Notes under the pieces: model-generated | Seen by the model: only the letters and a program-made list of their open reading frames with translations | Told to the model about the DNA's origin: nothing | Database searches by the model: none | In this document: positions 9,589 through 19,548 of the stretch, one piece after another | Position numbering within the stretch: position 1 is the first letter of the stretch | Layout: the number at the start of each line of letters is the position of its first letter | Program-made: the position numbers and the translations under genes | DNA from: Profftia lariciata | GTDB lineage: Bacteria > Pseudomonadota > Gammaproteobacteria > Enterobacterales > Enterobacteriaceae | Direction: 5' to 3' | Length of the DNA: 64,000 nucleotides | NCBI RefSeq assembly: GCF_020541265.1 | Contig: NZ_CP045925.1 | Span: 806,001 to 870,000, forward strand

Positions 9589-12174
9589 ATGAAAGAAACA
9601 TATAATCCAAAAGATATTGAATTACAAGTACAAAGCTATTGGGATGAACATAAAACTTTTAAAGTTACTGAGTCTACAAGTAAAGAAAAGTATTATTGCG
9701 TATCCATGCTACCTTATCCCTCAGGTAAACTACATATGGGTCATGTACGTAATTATACTATTGGTGATGTTATTTCGCGTTACCATCGTATGTTAGGTAA
9801 AAATGTACTACAACCTATCGGTTGGGATGCTTTTGGTTTACCAGCAGAAGATGCTGCAATTAAAAATAACATAGCACCTGCTCAATGGACTTACAGCAAT
9901 ATCCAATACATGAAGAAACAACTTAAACTATTAGGTTTTAGCTATGATTGGAGTCGTGAAATAACTACTTGCTCTCCTGAATACTATATCTGGGAGCAAT
10001 GGTTCTTTATTAAATTATATAAAAAAAACATGGTTTACAAAAAAAAGTCTGCAGTTAATTGGTGCCCGCATGACCAAACTGTCTTAGCTAATGAACAAGT
10101 TATTAATGGTTACTGTTGGCGTTGTGATACGAGAATAGAGCGTAAAGAAATATCACAATGGTTCATCAAGATTACTGATTATGCCGAACAATTACTTAAT
10201 GATCTAGATACATTGGATAATTGGCCAGAACAAGTAAAAAATATGCAACGTCAATGGATTGGTCGCTCTGAAGGAATTGAAATTACTTTTGCTATTGCAG
10301 ATAGTAATAAAAGTGTAACTATTTATACAACTCGTCCTGATACTTTTATGGGTGCTACTTACATTGCTATAGCAGTTGATCACCCTATAGCAGAGTATTG
10401 TGCAATAAATAATTCAATACTAGCTAAATTTATTAATAAACATAAAAATACCAATTTTACCAGAGCAACCATAGCAAGTATTCAAAAAAAAGGTATATCT
10501 ACTGGTTTATTTGCTATTCATCCAATGACAAACGAAAAACTATTGATATGGATTACAAACTTCGTACACATAGAATATGGTACTGGTGCTATCATGGCTG
10601 TTCCTGCTCACAATGAACATGACTGGGAATTTGCCAATCAGTACAATTTACGAATCAAACCAGTTATCTTAAATATTGATGGTAGTCAACCAAACGTGTA
10701 CATCAAACCAATGACTCATAAAGGAGTATTATTTAATTCCGGTGAATTTGATGGATTGGATAATATAGTTGGTTCTGATGCCATTGTTAATAAATTGCTT
10801 TTAAAAGGTATTGGTAAGAAAAAAGTTCATTATCGTTTACGTGACTGGGGGGTTTCTCGACAACGCTACTGGGGAGCACCAATCCCAATGATATCTTTAA
10901 AAGATGGCACTATTATTCCAACACCAGAAGATCAGCTTCCCGTTATTTTACCTGAAGATATCATTACTAATAACATAAGTAATCCAATAAAAATTGATAA
11001 TAGCTGCTGGGGTAAAACTATTATTAAAAATCAACCAGCTCTCCGTGAAACAGATACTTTTGATACATTTATGGAATCATCATGGTATTATGCACGTTAT
11101 ACTTGCCCACATTATCATAAAGGAATGCTCAATACAAAAGCCGCTAATTATTGGTTACCTATTGATCAATATATAGGAGGCATAGAGCATGCTATTATGC
11201 ACTTAATGTATTTTCGTTTTTTTCATAAACTAATGCGTGATGCAGGTATGGTATATTCTGATGAACCAGCAAAACGTCTATTATGTCAAGGTATGGTTTT
11301 AGCTGATACATTCTATTATATTGGAATCAATGGTAATCGTCATTGGATTTCTCCAGTCAACGTTACTGTACAACGTAATGAAAAAGGACAAATTATTAAG
11401 GCTTTTGATCAAAAAAATCGTGAAGTTATTTATGCAGGTATGAGTAAGATGTCCAAATCAAAAAATAACGGTATCGACCCTCAAATAATGATTAAACGTT
11501 ACGGAGCTGATACTGTTCGCTTGTTTATGATGTTTGCATCTCCAGCCACAATGACATTAGAATGGCGAGAATCTGGAGTTGAAGGAGCATATCGTTTTTT
11601 AAAACGTATTTGGAAAATGGTCTATCAGCATACACAAAAAGGCACTTGTCAAAAATTAAATATAGAAGATTTAAACAAAAATCAAAAAGATTTGCGAAGA
11701 AATCTACATAAAACAATTGCTAAAGTAAGCGACGATATTGATCGTCGTCAAACTTTTAATACTGCTATTGCAGCAATTATGGAATTAATTAATGCATTAT
11801 CTAATGCTCCTCAAGATACTCATCAAGATCGTGCGCTAATGCAAGAAGCTTTGCTGGCTGTTATTCAAATGTTATATCCATTTATACCACATGCTAGTTT
11901 TAAAATGTGGATAGCACTCGGCGGGAAAAGCCCTATTGATTTTACACCATGGCCTATTGCCGATAATACAGCTATGATCAATAATTCTAAAATTATTGTA
12001 ATTCAGATTAATGGTAAAGTTCGCAGTAAAATTATTGTTACGACAGAGGCAACTGAACAACAAATAAAAAATATGGCGATAAAAGAAATACGAGTAGCTA
12101 AATATCTTAATAAGATGACAATTCGTAAAATTATTTATATTCCTGGTAAACTATTAAATTTAGTTATAAATTGA
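9589..12174 (+). CDS. leuS: leucyl-tRNA synthetase
   Basis: Class I synthetase that charges tRNA-Leu. The ATG at 9589 is preferred over the upstream one at 9565: it matches the E. coli N terminus (MKETYNPKDIE for MQEQYRPEEIE) and has AGGA 10 bases ahead, giving 861 residues against 860. HIGH motif: HMGH in PYPSGKLHMGHVRN. KMSKS motif: KMSKSKNN. Zinc-finger cysteines in CPHD and CWRC are kept. The CP1 editing domain keeps TTRPDT and the second Asp of the editing loop, but that loop reads HNEHD where E. coli has HDQRD, so the first Asp is Asn. Heads the leuS-lptE-holA run as in E. coli. Confidence 0.97.
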   Translation: MKETYNPKDIELQVQSYWDEHKTFKVTESTSKEKYYCVSMLPYPSGKLHMGHVRNYTIGDVISRYHRMLGKNVLQPIGWDAFGLPAEDAAIKNNIAPAQWTYSNIQYMKKQLKLLGFSYDWSREITTCSPEYYIWEQWFFIKLYKKNMVYKKKSAVNWCPHDQTVLANEQVINGYCWRCDTRIERKEISQWFIKITDYAEQLLNDLDTLDNWPEQVKNMQRQWIGRSEGIEITFAIADSNKSVTIYTTRPDTFMGATYIAIAVDHPIAEYCAINNSILAKFINKHKNTNFTRATIASIQKKGISTGLFAIHPMTNEKLLIWITNFVHIEYGTGAIMAVPAHNEHDWEFANQYNLRIKPVILNIDGSQPNVYIKPMTHKGVLFNSGEFDGLDNIVGSDAIVNKLLLKGIGKKKVHYRLRDWGVSRQRYWGAPIPMISLKDGTIIPTPEDQLPVILPEDIITNNISNPIKIDNSCWGKTIIKNQPALRETDTFDTFMESSWYYARYTCPHYHKGMLNTKAANYWLPIDQYIGGIEHAIMHLMYFRFFHKLMRDAGMVYSDEPAKRLLCQGMVLADTFYYIGINGNRHWISPVNVTVQRNEKGQIIKAFDQKNREVIYAGMSKMSKSKNNGIDPQIMIKRYGADTVRLFMMFASPATMTLEWRESGVEGAYRFLKRIWKMVYQHTQKGTCQKLNIEDLNKNQKDLRRNLHKTIAKVSDDIDRRQTFNTAIAAIMELINALSNAPQDTHQDRALMQEALLAVIQMLYPFIPHASFKMWIALGGKSPIDFTPWPIADNTAMINNSKIIVIQINGKVRSKIIVTTEATEQQIKNMAIKEIRVAKYLNKMTIRKIIYIPGKLLNLVIN

Positions 12175-12207
12175 TACAACAAAATAATTGTATAATAATC
12201 TAATATA

Positions 12208-12819
12208 ATGAAATTATTTAAAATTGCTATTTGGGGAATAACCATACTGAATACTAGTTGTGGTTTTCATCAGTTTAGTAAACAATCAGTACCCCTTGAA
12301 TTACAAAAGATTACTTTTGATGCAAGAGATCCATATGGATCTCTTGCACGTTCTATTCGTGAACAACTTCGTATTAATGGTATTGCAATTGTTAATCCTG
12401 AAATGATAGAACATAGACATAATTTATACTTAATTAGTCCTACTAATAATCGCACTAAGAATAGAGAAGATATAACGTTATCTAATTTAGATAAGTTGCC
12501 ATGCTTACGGATTATTGATAATAGTAATGAAGAAGAAACAGTATCTATTTTAAAAAATGGTAAAACAGCTGAATATCGAATAATGCTAAATATTAGTGCG
12601 CAATTATTAACACATGGATATGGATCATATTCATTTAATATCCATATATACCGCTCATTCTTTGATAATCCCTTAACTATTCTAGCAAAAGATTTTGAAC
12701 ATGAAATGCTCAATGAAGAAATACGTAGTCAGGCTGCACAAGAACTAGTACATAAAATAATGCTTATACATTTAACCAAATTACAAAATAATAATATTAC
12801 TATAAATAAAAAAAATTAA
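12208..12819 (+). CDS. lptE: LPS-assembly lipoprotein LptE
   Basis: 203 residues (E. coli 193). A short signal peptide ends in the lipobox NTSC, with Cys18 as the predicted lipidated residue. The body keeps DPYG (E. coli DPNG), NGKTAEYR and the FFDNP motif. LptE plugs the LptD barrel in the outer membrane and helps insert lipopolysaccharide. Its presence suggests that the cell still builds, or recently built, an LPS outer membrane. It follows leuS by 33 bases and precedes holA as in E. coli. The tail after about residue 185 is poorly conserved. Confidence 0.9.
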   Translation: MKLFKIAIWGITILNTSCGFHQFSKQSVPLELQKITFDARDPYGSLARSIREQLRINGIAIVNPEMIEHRHNLYLISPTNNRTKNREDITLSNLDKLPCLRIIDNSNEEETVSILKNGKTAEYRIMLNISAQLLTHGYGSYSFNIHIYRSFFDNPLTILAKDFEHEMLNEEIRSQAAQELVHKIMLIHLTKLQNNNITINKKN

Positions 12820-12925
12820 TTTATCATAAAAACATCGCACTAATAATTATATATAAAAGTAATATTAATGTTATAATATACTCAATATATTTCTAATATT
12901 AGCTAAACATCATATAAGTATAAAA

Positions 12926-13969
12926 ATGACTCGCTTATACCCTGAACAACTTGCTTTACAACTCCGTAAAAAATTACATGCTTGTTATTTAGTAATAGGT
13001 AATGAGCCATTACTAATACAAGAAAGTATTAATTTAATTCGTCAGCAAGCTAAGCAATATGCTTTTACAGAATATTTTAGTTTTTTATTAGATAAATATA
13101 CTGATTGGGAAAATATTATTAATCTTTTTCAGGAAAGAAGTTTATTTGCTAACCGTCAGGTAATAGTGTTAAATATGCTAGAAAACGGGGCTAATACGAC
13201 TATAAATGCGCATCTTAATAAACTAATTATGTTGTTACATTCTGATCTTTTATTAATTATTTATGGGGATAAGCTAACAAAATATCAAGAAAATACTGAA
13301 TGGTATAAAAATATTAGCAGAATATCCAAGATAATAATCTGTAATACTCCTAGTCAAAATCAATTATCTTATTGGGTTGCTAATCGAGCAAAAGAAATGC
13401 ATATAAATCTTGACTTTGCAGCTAATCAATTAATTTGCTATTGCTATGAAGGAAATTTACTAGCAATATCACAAATATTAAAACGTTTTTTACTATTATA
13501 TTCAGACGGAGAATTAACCCTAGATAGAATGAAGAAAATTATTCATTATGCAACACATTTTTCTATATTTCATTGGGTAGAAGCTATATTATCAGGTAAT
13601 AGTAATCGAGCATTGCAAATTCTACAACAATTATATCAAGAAGATATCGAACCAATAATTATTCTGCGTGTTATTCAACGTGAAGTTCTATTGCTTGTAA
13701 CTTTTAAAAATAACATGGCTCATACAGAGTTACATCATTTATTTAATAAATATAAAATATGGCAAAGTCGTAGATTGTTAATTATGCAAGCATTAAATAG
13801 TTTAAGTTTAAAGGCAATATACCAGGCTATAGATTTGCTATCACATCTTGAAATAAAACTTAAATTAGATTATAACAAATTAATATGGAGTAAATTAGAA
13901 TTACTTACATTACTATTATGCGGTCAATCATTTCCAGATAGCATAATCAATGCCATTTCAATTAACTAA
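12926..13969 (+). CDS. holA: DNA polymerase III delta subunit
   Basis: 347 residues (E. coli 343). HolA is the wrench of the clamp-loader complex that opens the beta ring. The N terminus (MTRLYPEQLALQLRKKL, then YLVIGNEPLLIQES) is typical. No strong Shine-Dalgarno element is seen before the ATG. Directly downstream, where E. coli has nadD, only remnants remain. Confidence 0.93.
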   Translation: MTRLYPEQLALQLRKKLHACYLVIGNEPLLIQESINLIRQQAKQYAFTEYFSFLLDKYTDWENIINLFQERSLFANRQVIVLNMLENGANTTINAHLNKLIMLLHSDLLLIIYGDKLTKYQENTEWYKNISRISKIIICNTPSQNQLSYWVANRAKEMHINLDFAANQLICYCYEGNLLAISQILKRFLLLYSDGELTLDRMKKIIHYATHFSIFHWVEAILSGNSNRALQILQQLYQEDIEPIIILRVIQREVLLLVTFKNNMAHTELHHLFNKYKIWQSRRLLIMQALNSLSLKAIYQAIDLLSHLEIKLKLDYNKLIWSKLELLTLLLCGQSFPDSIINAISIN

Positions 13970-13989
13970 TTGTATACAGATAAAAATAC

Positions 13990-14610
13990 TATTTAGAAGT
14001 GCTTTTAATTAAAGGCATTATAATTCTATATAATAAAGTTATAATAACAGCAACTACATTAGTTTACAGAATATTATTATCTTATTACCAAAAAATAATA
14101 TTTTCTCTTGTCATTTATCACTACAACTAAAAACTAATATTTAATAAATGTTAAAAACAATTCAATTAATAATTACAAATTATTTTCTATTTTTTCTTAA
14201 GATACAAAAATTATATAGTTTTCATACTTATTATAAAACAAACATGTTCACGATAGTATGCTGTAAATTTATAAAAATGAATCTTTTTAATATTGATGAT
14301 TAGACAAGATTATCTTTTAACTTTATATAAATATAGTATAACTGGAAATAAATGCTGTGTACTATTGTTATTTGTTGTTTTTTACGTATCTTAAATATCT
14401 AAATTAGTTAAAATACCAGCATTATATAAATTGTTAGATAATCATTAAATATTTGATTGTAGATAATTTAAACAGAAATATATGGATATATTATTATCTT
14501 GCTATACTCTTAATTAATATCAATAACTGATATACGATAAAATAATAAGCATATATATTAATTATAATAATTTTTACTTTATGTGTTATTCGACACTATA
14601 TAAAATCGCA
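13990..14610 (+). pseudogene. nadD: decayed nadD (nicotinate-nucleotide adenylyltransferase)
   Basis: The frame at 13995 reads RSAFN-stop-RHYNSI against the nucleotide-binding GGTFDPVHYGHL: F, H and Y are identical and P has become a stop. IIILLPKNNIF follows for VTIIPNNVP. TIQLIITN matches MLELAIAD. Near 14520, ISITDIR-stop-N matches ISATIIRERL of the second signature. The fragments occur in the right order and spacing, just after holA as in E. coli. NadD makes NaAD, an essential step to NAD in E. coli. No intact copy is present in this window. Confidence 0.7.
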
Positions 14611-14879
14611 AAAACTATATCGTTAATACTTATAAAGTATTATATTTCAATCTTATCTAAATAATAAATATTGTAGATAAATTAATTTTGTTACATAATA
14701 TTGTTTATTAGTAATATAATAAATTTTTTTAATAAAAAATATACTTTATATATTAAAAATAATAGTAAGATAATTTAATAGTAGCTATATAATTAATGTT
14801 GTTAAAATTTATTTTAATACTACATATAGTATAAATTATTCAAAATAATTTATAAATGAATATATAAAGATATATTAAA

Positions 14880-14930
14880 TATTATAAAGCTACATGATTT
14901 GATGTACTGATATAAACTAGTTTTCTAATT
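14880..14930 (+). pseudogene. rsfS: remnant of rsfS (ribosomal silencing factor)
   Basis: At 14891 the frame Y-M-I-stop-C-T-D-I-N-stop lines up with CMIICTGTSS of RsfS. It lies between the nadD and rlmH remnants, where rsfS is found in E. coli. Only this core is recognisable; the surrounding 14620-15100 is presumably the rest of the gene. Confidence 0.45.
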
Positions 14931-15149
14931 AAAATATTATATATTGAATAATATTATTAACAAATATAATAATGCATGTTATTTGTTTATAGATTAAACA
15001 AATAAAATGGCATACTTATAAATAATAAATAGATTCTATGACGTTATTATTTAAGTTTCAAAATAACACGTATATATCCTAAGATATATTATTTATATTG
15101 ATAAATATTTTAAAATAATTGATTAGTACTTTAAAGTAACAATCTTATA

Positions 15150-15290
15150 TTATAACAAGATATTTTAATTAGGCTACGATAATTCAAGTTAATAAACGTT
15201 TACTATTAATAAGCTTTTATCTTTTAAGATTTAATCTATTTTAAATAAAATAATAAATTATTATGTAGCATAAAAACTAAATCACATTTT
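15150..15290 (+). pseudogene. rlmH: remnant of rlmH (23S rRNA pseudouridine methyltransferase)
   Basis: QDI-LIRLR-stop at 15156 resembles RDVSLLIGGPE of the SAM-binding knot. ISFYLLRFNL just downstream resembles LSALTLPHPL with matching S and L positions. It lies directly before mrdA as in E. coli. Identity is low and the call leans on synteny. Confidence 0.4.
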
Positions 15291-15472
15291 TTAAAAAAAT
15301 GCAACATATTGATATATATCAAATTTTATAAATTTATATTATTTAAAATAAATTATCTATTATCAATATCATTATAACTACTAACGATCAGAATATTTTA
15401 ACTATATTATTATAGCTGTATTATTCAGATTTTTTGTTGTACTAAGAAATTTTTTTAAAACGATAGAATTGA

Positions 15473-17338
15473 ATGAAAAGAGATCATAACCATTTTCGTG
15501 ATTATGCAGCAGAGTCTAATTTATTTATTCGGCGAGCTTTTGTTGCTTTTCTTGTTATTTTAATTCTCTTTGGAATTTTGGTCTTTAATATGCATAAATT
15601 ACAGATCTTACACTTCGAAGACTACAGAACCCGTTCTAATGAAAACCGTATTAAACTAGTGCCAATTGCGCCTAATCGTGGAATAATTTATGACCGTAAC
15701 GGTATACCTCTTACATTGAATCGTACAATTTATCAGCTTGAAGTAATACCTAATAAAGTTAATAACCTACAATCTGATCTTAATATTTTACGTCATATTG
15801 TAGATCTTACTGATAATGATTTAAATAGTTTCCAAAAAGAACTAAAACGTTCTAATCACTTTGCGGCAATTACATTAAAATCTTCATTAAGTGATATTCA
15901 AATAGCTCGTTTTGCTGTTAATCAATTTCGTTTTCCCGGTTTTGAAACTAAGGGTTATCAAAGACGTTTCTATCCTTATGGATCTACTCTTACACATGTT
16001 ATTGGTTACGTATCTAAAATTAACCGTAAAGATCTAGAACATTTAAACAAAGCAGGTAAACTAGCTAATTACGCAGCCACTCATAATATTGGAAAACTTG
16101 GAATAGAACGATATTACGAAGATATTTTACATGGTATAACAGGATATGAAGAAGTTGAAGTTAACAATCGTGGCTTAATAATACGTAAATTACATGAAAA
16201 ACCTCCTCAATCTGGAACAGATATTTATTTAACACTAGATTTAGATCTACAATGCTATCTTAAACGATTACTAGGAGAAAATAGATCTGCTTTAATAGTC
16301 AGTGAACCACATACTGGTGCAATTTTAGCAATGATTGCTAATCCTAGTTATGATCCTAATCTATTTGTAGAAGGTATTTCTAGCAAAGAATATCAACGTC
16401 TTCTTAGTAATCCTAATTGCCCTCTTATTAATCGAGCAACACAAGGTCTGTATCCACCAGCATCTACAGTAAAACCTTATATTTTAGTTTCAGCACTAAG
16501 CGCTGGTGTTATAACTAAAAAATATAGTATGTTTGATCCAGGATGGTGGCAATTACTTGGCTCAGCAAAAAAATTCCATGATTGGAAAAAATGGGGCCAT
16601 GGTTATTTAGATATTACAAAGGCTCTAGAAGAATCTGCAGATACTTTTTTTTATCAGATATCTTATGATATGGGAATAGATCGCTTATCTGAGTGGTTAA
16701 GTAAATTTGGTTATGGTCATTATACGGGTATTGATATATCAGAAGAAAGTGCAGGTTTAATGCCAACACGTGAATGGAAGAAAAAACGCTATAATAAACC
16801 ATGGTATCAAGGGGATACTATTCCGGTAGGCATAGGTCAAGGATATTGGATAGCAACTCCTATTCAAATGTCTAAAGCTTTAAATATACTAATAAATAAC
16901 GGTAATATAAAAGTTCCTCATTTGTTATACAGTACATGTATTAATGGTCATATGATACCTTACAAACAGTCAGAAGTAATACAAATTGGAGATATGCATT
17001 CTGGATATTGGGAAATAGCTAAAGACGGAATGTACGGTGTTGCTAATCGTGTTAATGGAACAGCACATCAATATTTTGCTAATGCTCCATATAAAATTGC
17101 AGCTAAATCAGGTACTGCTCAAGTTTTTAGTTATGAAACATATAATGCGCATACATTAGCTGAACATTTACGTGATCACAAACTTATGACAGCATTTGCA
17201 CCATATAATAATCCTCAAGTTTCTATAGCTATAATTTTAGAAAATGGTGGTACTGGATTAACAGTTGGAAATATTGTCCGTCAAATTTTAGATCATATAT
17301 TACTCAATAATAATGCAGCTATACCCAGTGATACTTAA
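15473..17338 (+). CDS. mrdA: penicillin-binding protein 2 (elongasome transpeptidase)
   Basis: 621 residues (E. coli 633). One N-terminal membrane segment at about 24-45, then the pedestal domain with RGIIYDRNG, then the transpeptidase domain. The catalytic motif is STVK within PPASTVKPY (near residue 330), with SAD in ESADTF and KSGTA near the C terminus. It crosslinks peptidoglycan for side-wall growth together with RodA, encoded 74 bases downstream. The conserved E. coli C-terminal tail is shortened. Confidence 0.97.
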   Translation: MKRDHNHFRDYAAESNLFIRRAFVAFLVILILFGILVFNMHKLQILHFEDYRTRSNENRIKLVPIAPNRGIIYDRNGIPLTLNRTIYQLEVIPNKVNNLQSDLNILRHIVDLTDNDLNSFQKELKRSNHFAAITLKSSLSDIQIARFAVNQFRFPGFETKGYQRRFYPYGSTLTHVIGYVSKINRKDLEHLNKAGKLANYAATHNIGKLGIERYYEDILHGITGYEEVEVNNRGLIIRKLHEKPPQSGTDIYLTLDLDLQCYLKRLLGENRSALIVSEPHTGAILAMIANPSYDPNLFVEGISSKEYQRLLSNPNCPLINRATQGLYPPASTVKPYILVSALSAGVITKKYSMFDPGWWQLLGSAKKFHDWKKWGHGYLDITKALEESADTFFYQISYDMGIDRLSEWLSKFGYGHYTGIDISEESAGLMPTREWKKKRYNKPWYQGDTIPVGIGQGYWIATPIQMSKALNILINNGNIKVPHLLYSTCINGHMIPYKQSEVIQIGDMHSGYWEIAKDGMYGVANRVNGTAHQYFANAPYKIAAKSGTAQVFSYETYNAHTLAEHLRDHKLMTAFAPYNNPQVSIAIILENGGTGLTVGNIVRQILDHILLNNNAAIPSDT

Positions 17339-17412
17339 ATATTCTTTATAGCAATACTACAAGAGTAGTACTATTATAAATAATTGATCAAGCATATAAG
17401 AATAATAAAAAT

Positions 17413-18522
17413 ATGACAAAAAATCAACAACGTTCTATCTGGATAAAAATGCATATTGATAAGTTATTTTTGATTTGTATCATATCTATTTTAGTCTATA
17501 GTACTGTAATTATGTGGAGTGCTAGTGGTCAAGATATTAATATAATGTTTCGAAGAATAGAACAAATATTAATTGGGATATTTATTATGCTAGTTATGGC
17601 GCAAATACCACCACGTATTTATGAAAATTGGTCTCCGTATCTATATACATTATGTATTATTCTTCTTATTTTAGTAAATTCATTTGGAGAAACCAGTAAA
17701 GGAGCGCAACGTTGGTTAGATTTAGGTTTTTTAAGATTTCAACCGTCAGAAATTGCTAAAATTGCAGTACCTTTATTAGTTGCTCGTTTTATTAATCGTG
17801 ATGTTTGCCCTCCCTCATTAAAGAATATTGGTATTGTATTAACTCTAATATTTATGCCTACACTCTTAGTTGCAGCCCAACCAGATCTCGGTACCTCAAT
17901 TTTAGTTGCTACCTCTGGGTTATTTATTTTATTTCTTGCAGGCCTAAGTTGGCGCTTTATTATAGTGACATTAATATCAATTATATCTTTTATGCCAATT
18001 TTTTGGTTTTTCTTGATGCACGAATATCAACAAAATCGTATTATAATGTTGCTTAATCCCGAACGAGATCCATTAGGTGCTGGATACCATATTATACAGT
18101 CTAAAATTGCTATTGGTTCTGGCGGTTTTAGCGGTAAAGGATGGTTACATGGGACGCAGTCCCAGTTAGAATTTTTGCCAGAACGTCATACTGACTTTAT
18201 TTTTGCTGTATTAGCTGAAGAATTAGGCTTAGTTGGAGTTTTATTATTACTAATACTTTATTTACTAACTATTATACGCGGTTTTGTAATAGCATTAAAA
18301 GCTCAAAATACTTTTGGCCGTGTAATAGTAGGAAATTTTATGTTCATTTTATTTGTATATGTTTTTGTAAATATTGGCATGGTGAGCGGTATTTTACCAG
18401 TAGTTGGTGTACCTTTACCTTTAGTAAGCTATGGAGGCTCTGCTTTAACTGTTCTTATGGCTGGATTCGGTATAGTCATGTCCATCCATACTCACAGGAA
18501 AATGTTATCTAAAACTTTATAA
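17413..18522 (+). CDS. mrdB: peptidoglycan glycosyltransferase RodA
   Basis: 369 residues (E. coli 370), SEDS family, with about ten membrane segments. It keeps the family core (RWLDLGFLRFQPSEIAK, QPDLGTS) and ends with PVVGVPLPLVSYGGSALTV-type sequence. It polymerises glycan strands for cell elongation with PBP2. Co-directional with mrdA. The pair suggests that rod-type wall growth is retained. Confidence 0.97.
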   Translation: MTKNQQRSIWIKMHIDKLFLICIISILVYSTVIMWSASGQDINIMFRRIEQILIGIFIMLVMAQIPPRIYENWSPYLYTLCIILLILVNSFGETSKGAQRWLDLGFLRFQPSEIAKIAVPLLVARFINRDVCPPSLKNIGIVLTLIFMPTLLVAAQPDLGTSILVATSGLFILFLAGLSWRFIIVTLISIISFMPIFWFFLMHEYQQNRIIMLLNPERDPLGAGYHIIQSKIAIGSGGFSGKGWLHGTQSQLEFLPERHTDFIFAVLAEELGLVGVLLLLILYLLTIIRGFVIALKAQNTFGRVIVGNFMFILFVYVFVNIGMVSGILPVVGVPLPLVSYGGSALTVLMAGFGIVMSIHTHRKMLSKTL

Positions 18523-18630
18523 AGTTATCATATATCACGCATAAAATTATACATTATAGTATAGATCGTAATAATAACAAAGATTTTGTCTTTTAATATT
18601 AAAGATATTTTTATAAATAAAATATCATTT

Positions 18631-19356
18631 TTATATTATTTCTTTATCTCCTATTATAACAGATTCAAAAGCAATTTCAATCATATCATTAAAAGTTGTT
18701 TGACGCTCTTCAGCAGATAGTTTTTCATGAGTTCTTATGTGATCAGACACAGTACATATAGTTAATGCTTTTGCACCAAACTGAGCAGCTACTCCATAAA
18801 GACCAGCGGCTTCCATCTCTACACCAAGAATTCCATATTGCTCCATAATATCAAACATAGATATATCTTGCATATAAAATAAATCAGCAGAAAATAGATT
18901 ACCTACGCGTGCTTTGATATTTTTTATTTTAGAGGCATCAACAGCATTGCGAATCATATCAAAATTTGCAATGGCTGCATAATCATGATCTTTAAAACGT
19001 ACACGATTAACCTTGGAGTCAGTACAAGCGCCCATACCAATAATTACATCACGTAATTTAACATCCATACGTACAGCACCGCATGAACCAATACGGATAA
19101 TTTTTTTTACATTAAAATCAGTGATAAGTTCTTTGGCATATATAGAGCAAGATGGGATACCCATACCATGACCCATAACAGATATTTTACGACCTTTATA
19201 AGCTCCCGTAAAGCCTAACATACCACGTACTTGATTTACTTTACAAACATCTTGCATAAAAATTTTAGCAATATATTCTGCTCTTAATGGATCTCCAGGC
19301 ATCAAAATAACATCTGCAAAAGATCCTTTCTTAGCATTAATATGCGGTGTGGCCAT
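18631..19356 (-). CDS. deoD: purine nucleoside phosphorylase DeoD
   Basis: 241 residues (E. coli 239). Hexameric phosphorylase that splits purine nucleosides and deoxynucleosides to base plus (deoxy)ribose-1-phosphate. GDPLRAEYIA, RGMLGFTG, RVGNLFSADLFY, GVEMEAAGLYG and the catalytic SDHIRTHE loop are intact. Its product feeds DeoB, encoded upstream on the same strand with a 192-base gap. Converges on mrdB. Confidence 0.97.
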   Translation of the reverse strand: MATPHINAKKGSFADVILMPGDPLRAEYIAKIFMQDVCKVNQVRGMLGFTGAYKGRKISVMGHGMGIPSCSIYAKELITDFNVKKIIRIGSCGAVRMDVKLRDVIIGMGACTDSKVNRVRFKDHDYAAIANFDMIRNAVDASKIKNIKARVGNLFSADLFYMQDISMFDIMEQYGILGVEMEAAGLYGVAAQFGAKALTICTVSDHIRTHEKLSAEERQTTFNDMIEIAFESVIIGDKEII

Positions 19357-19548
19357 AATATTATCCTTTTAATATGCTATTCATCATAGTCAGATAAATT
19401 GTATATTGATAAAAACATTAATAAATCTACTTATACTAAAAATTAATATATTAAATCTCTAAAATGCATTTATTATATTTTTATTAATTACTATAATTTT
19501 TTTAAAAAACTATTATTTTACGTATTAATATGAATTATTAGTAAAATG

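Noticed and set aside
12270..12713. 147-codon open frame on the minus strand
   Set aside because: Wholly antisense to lptE, whose lipobox and FFDNP motif make it the real gene.
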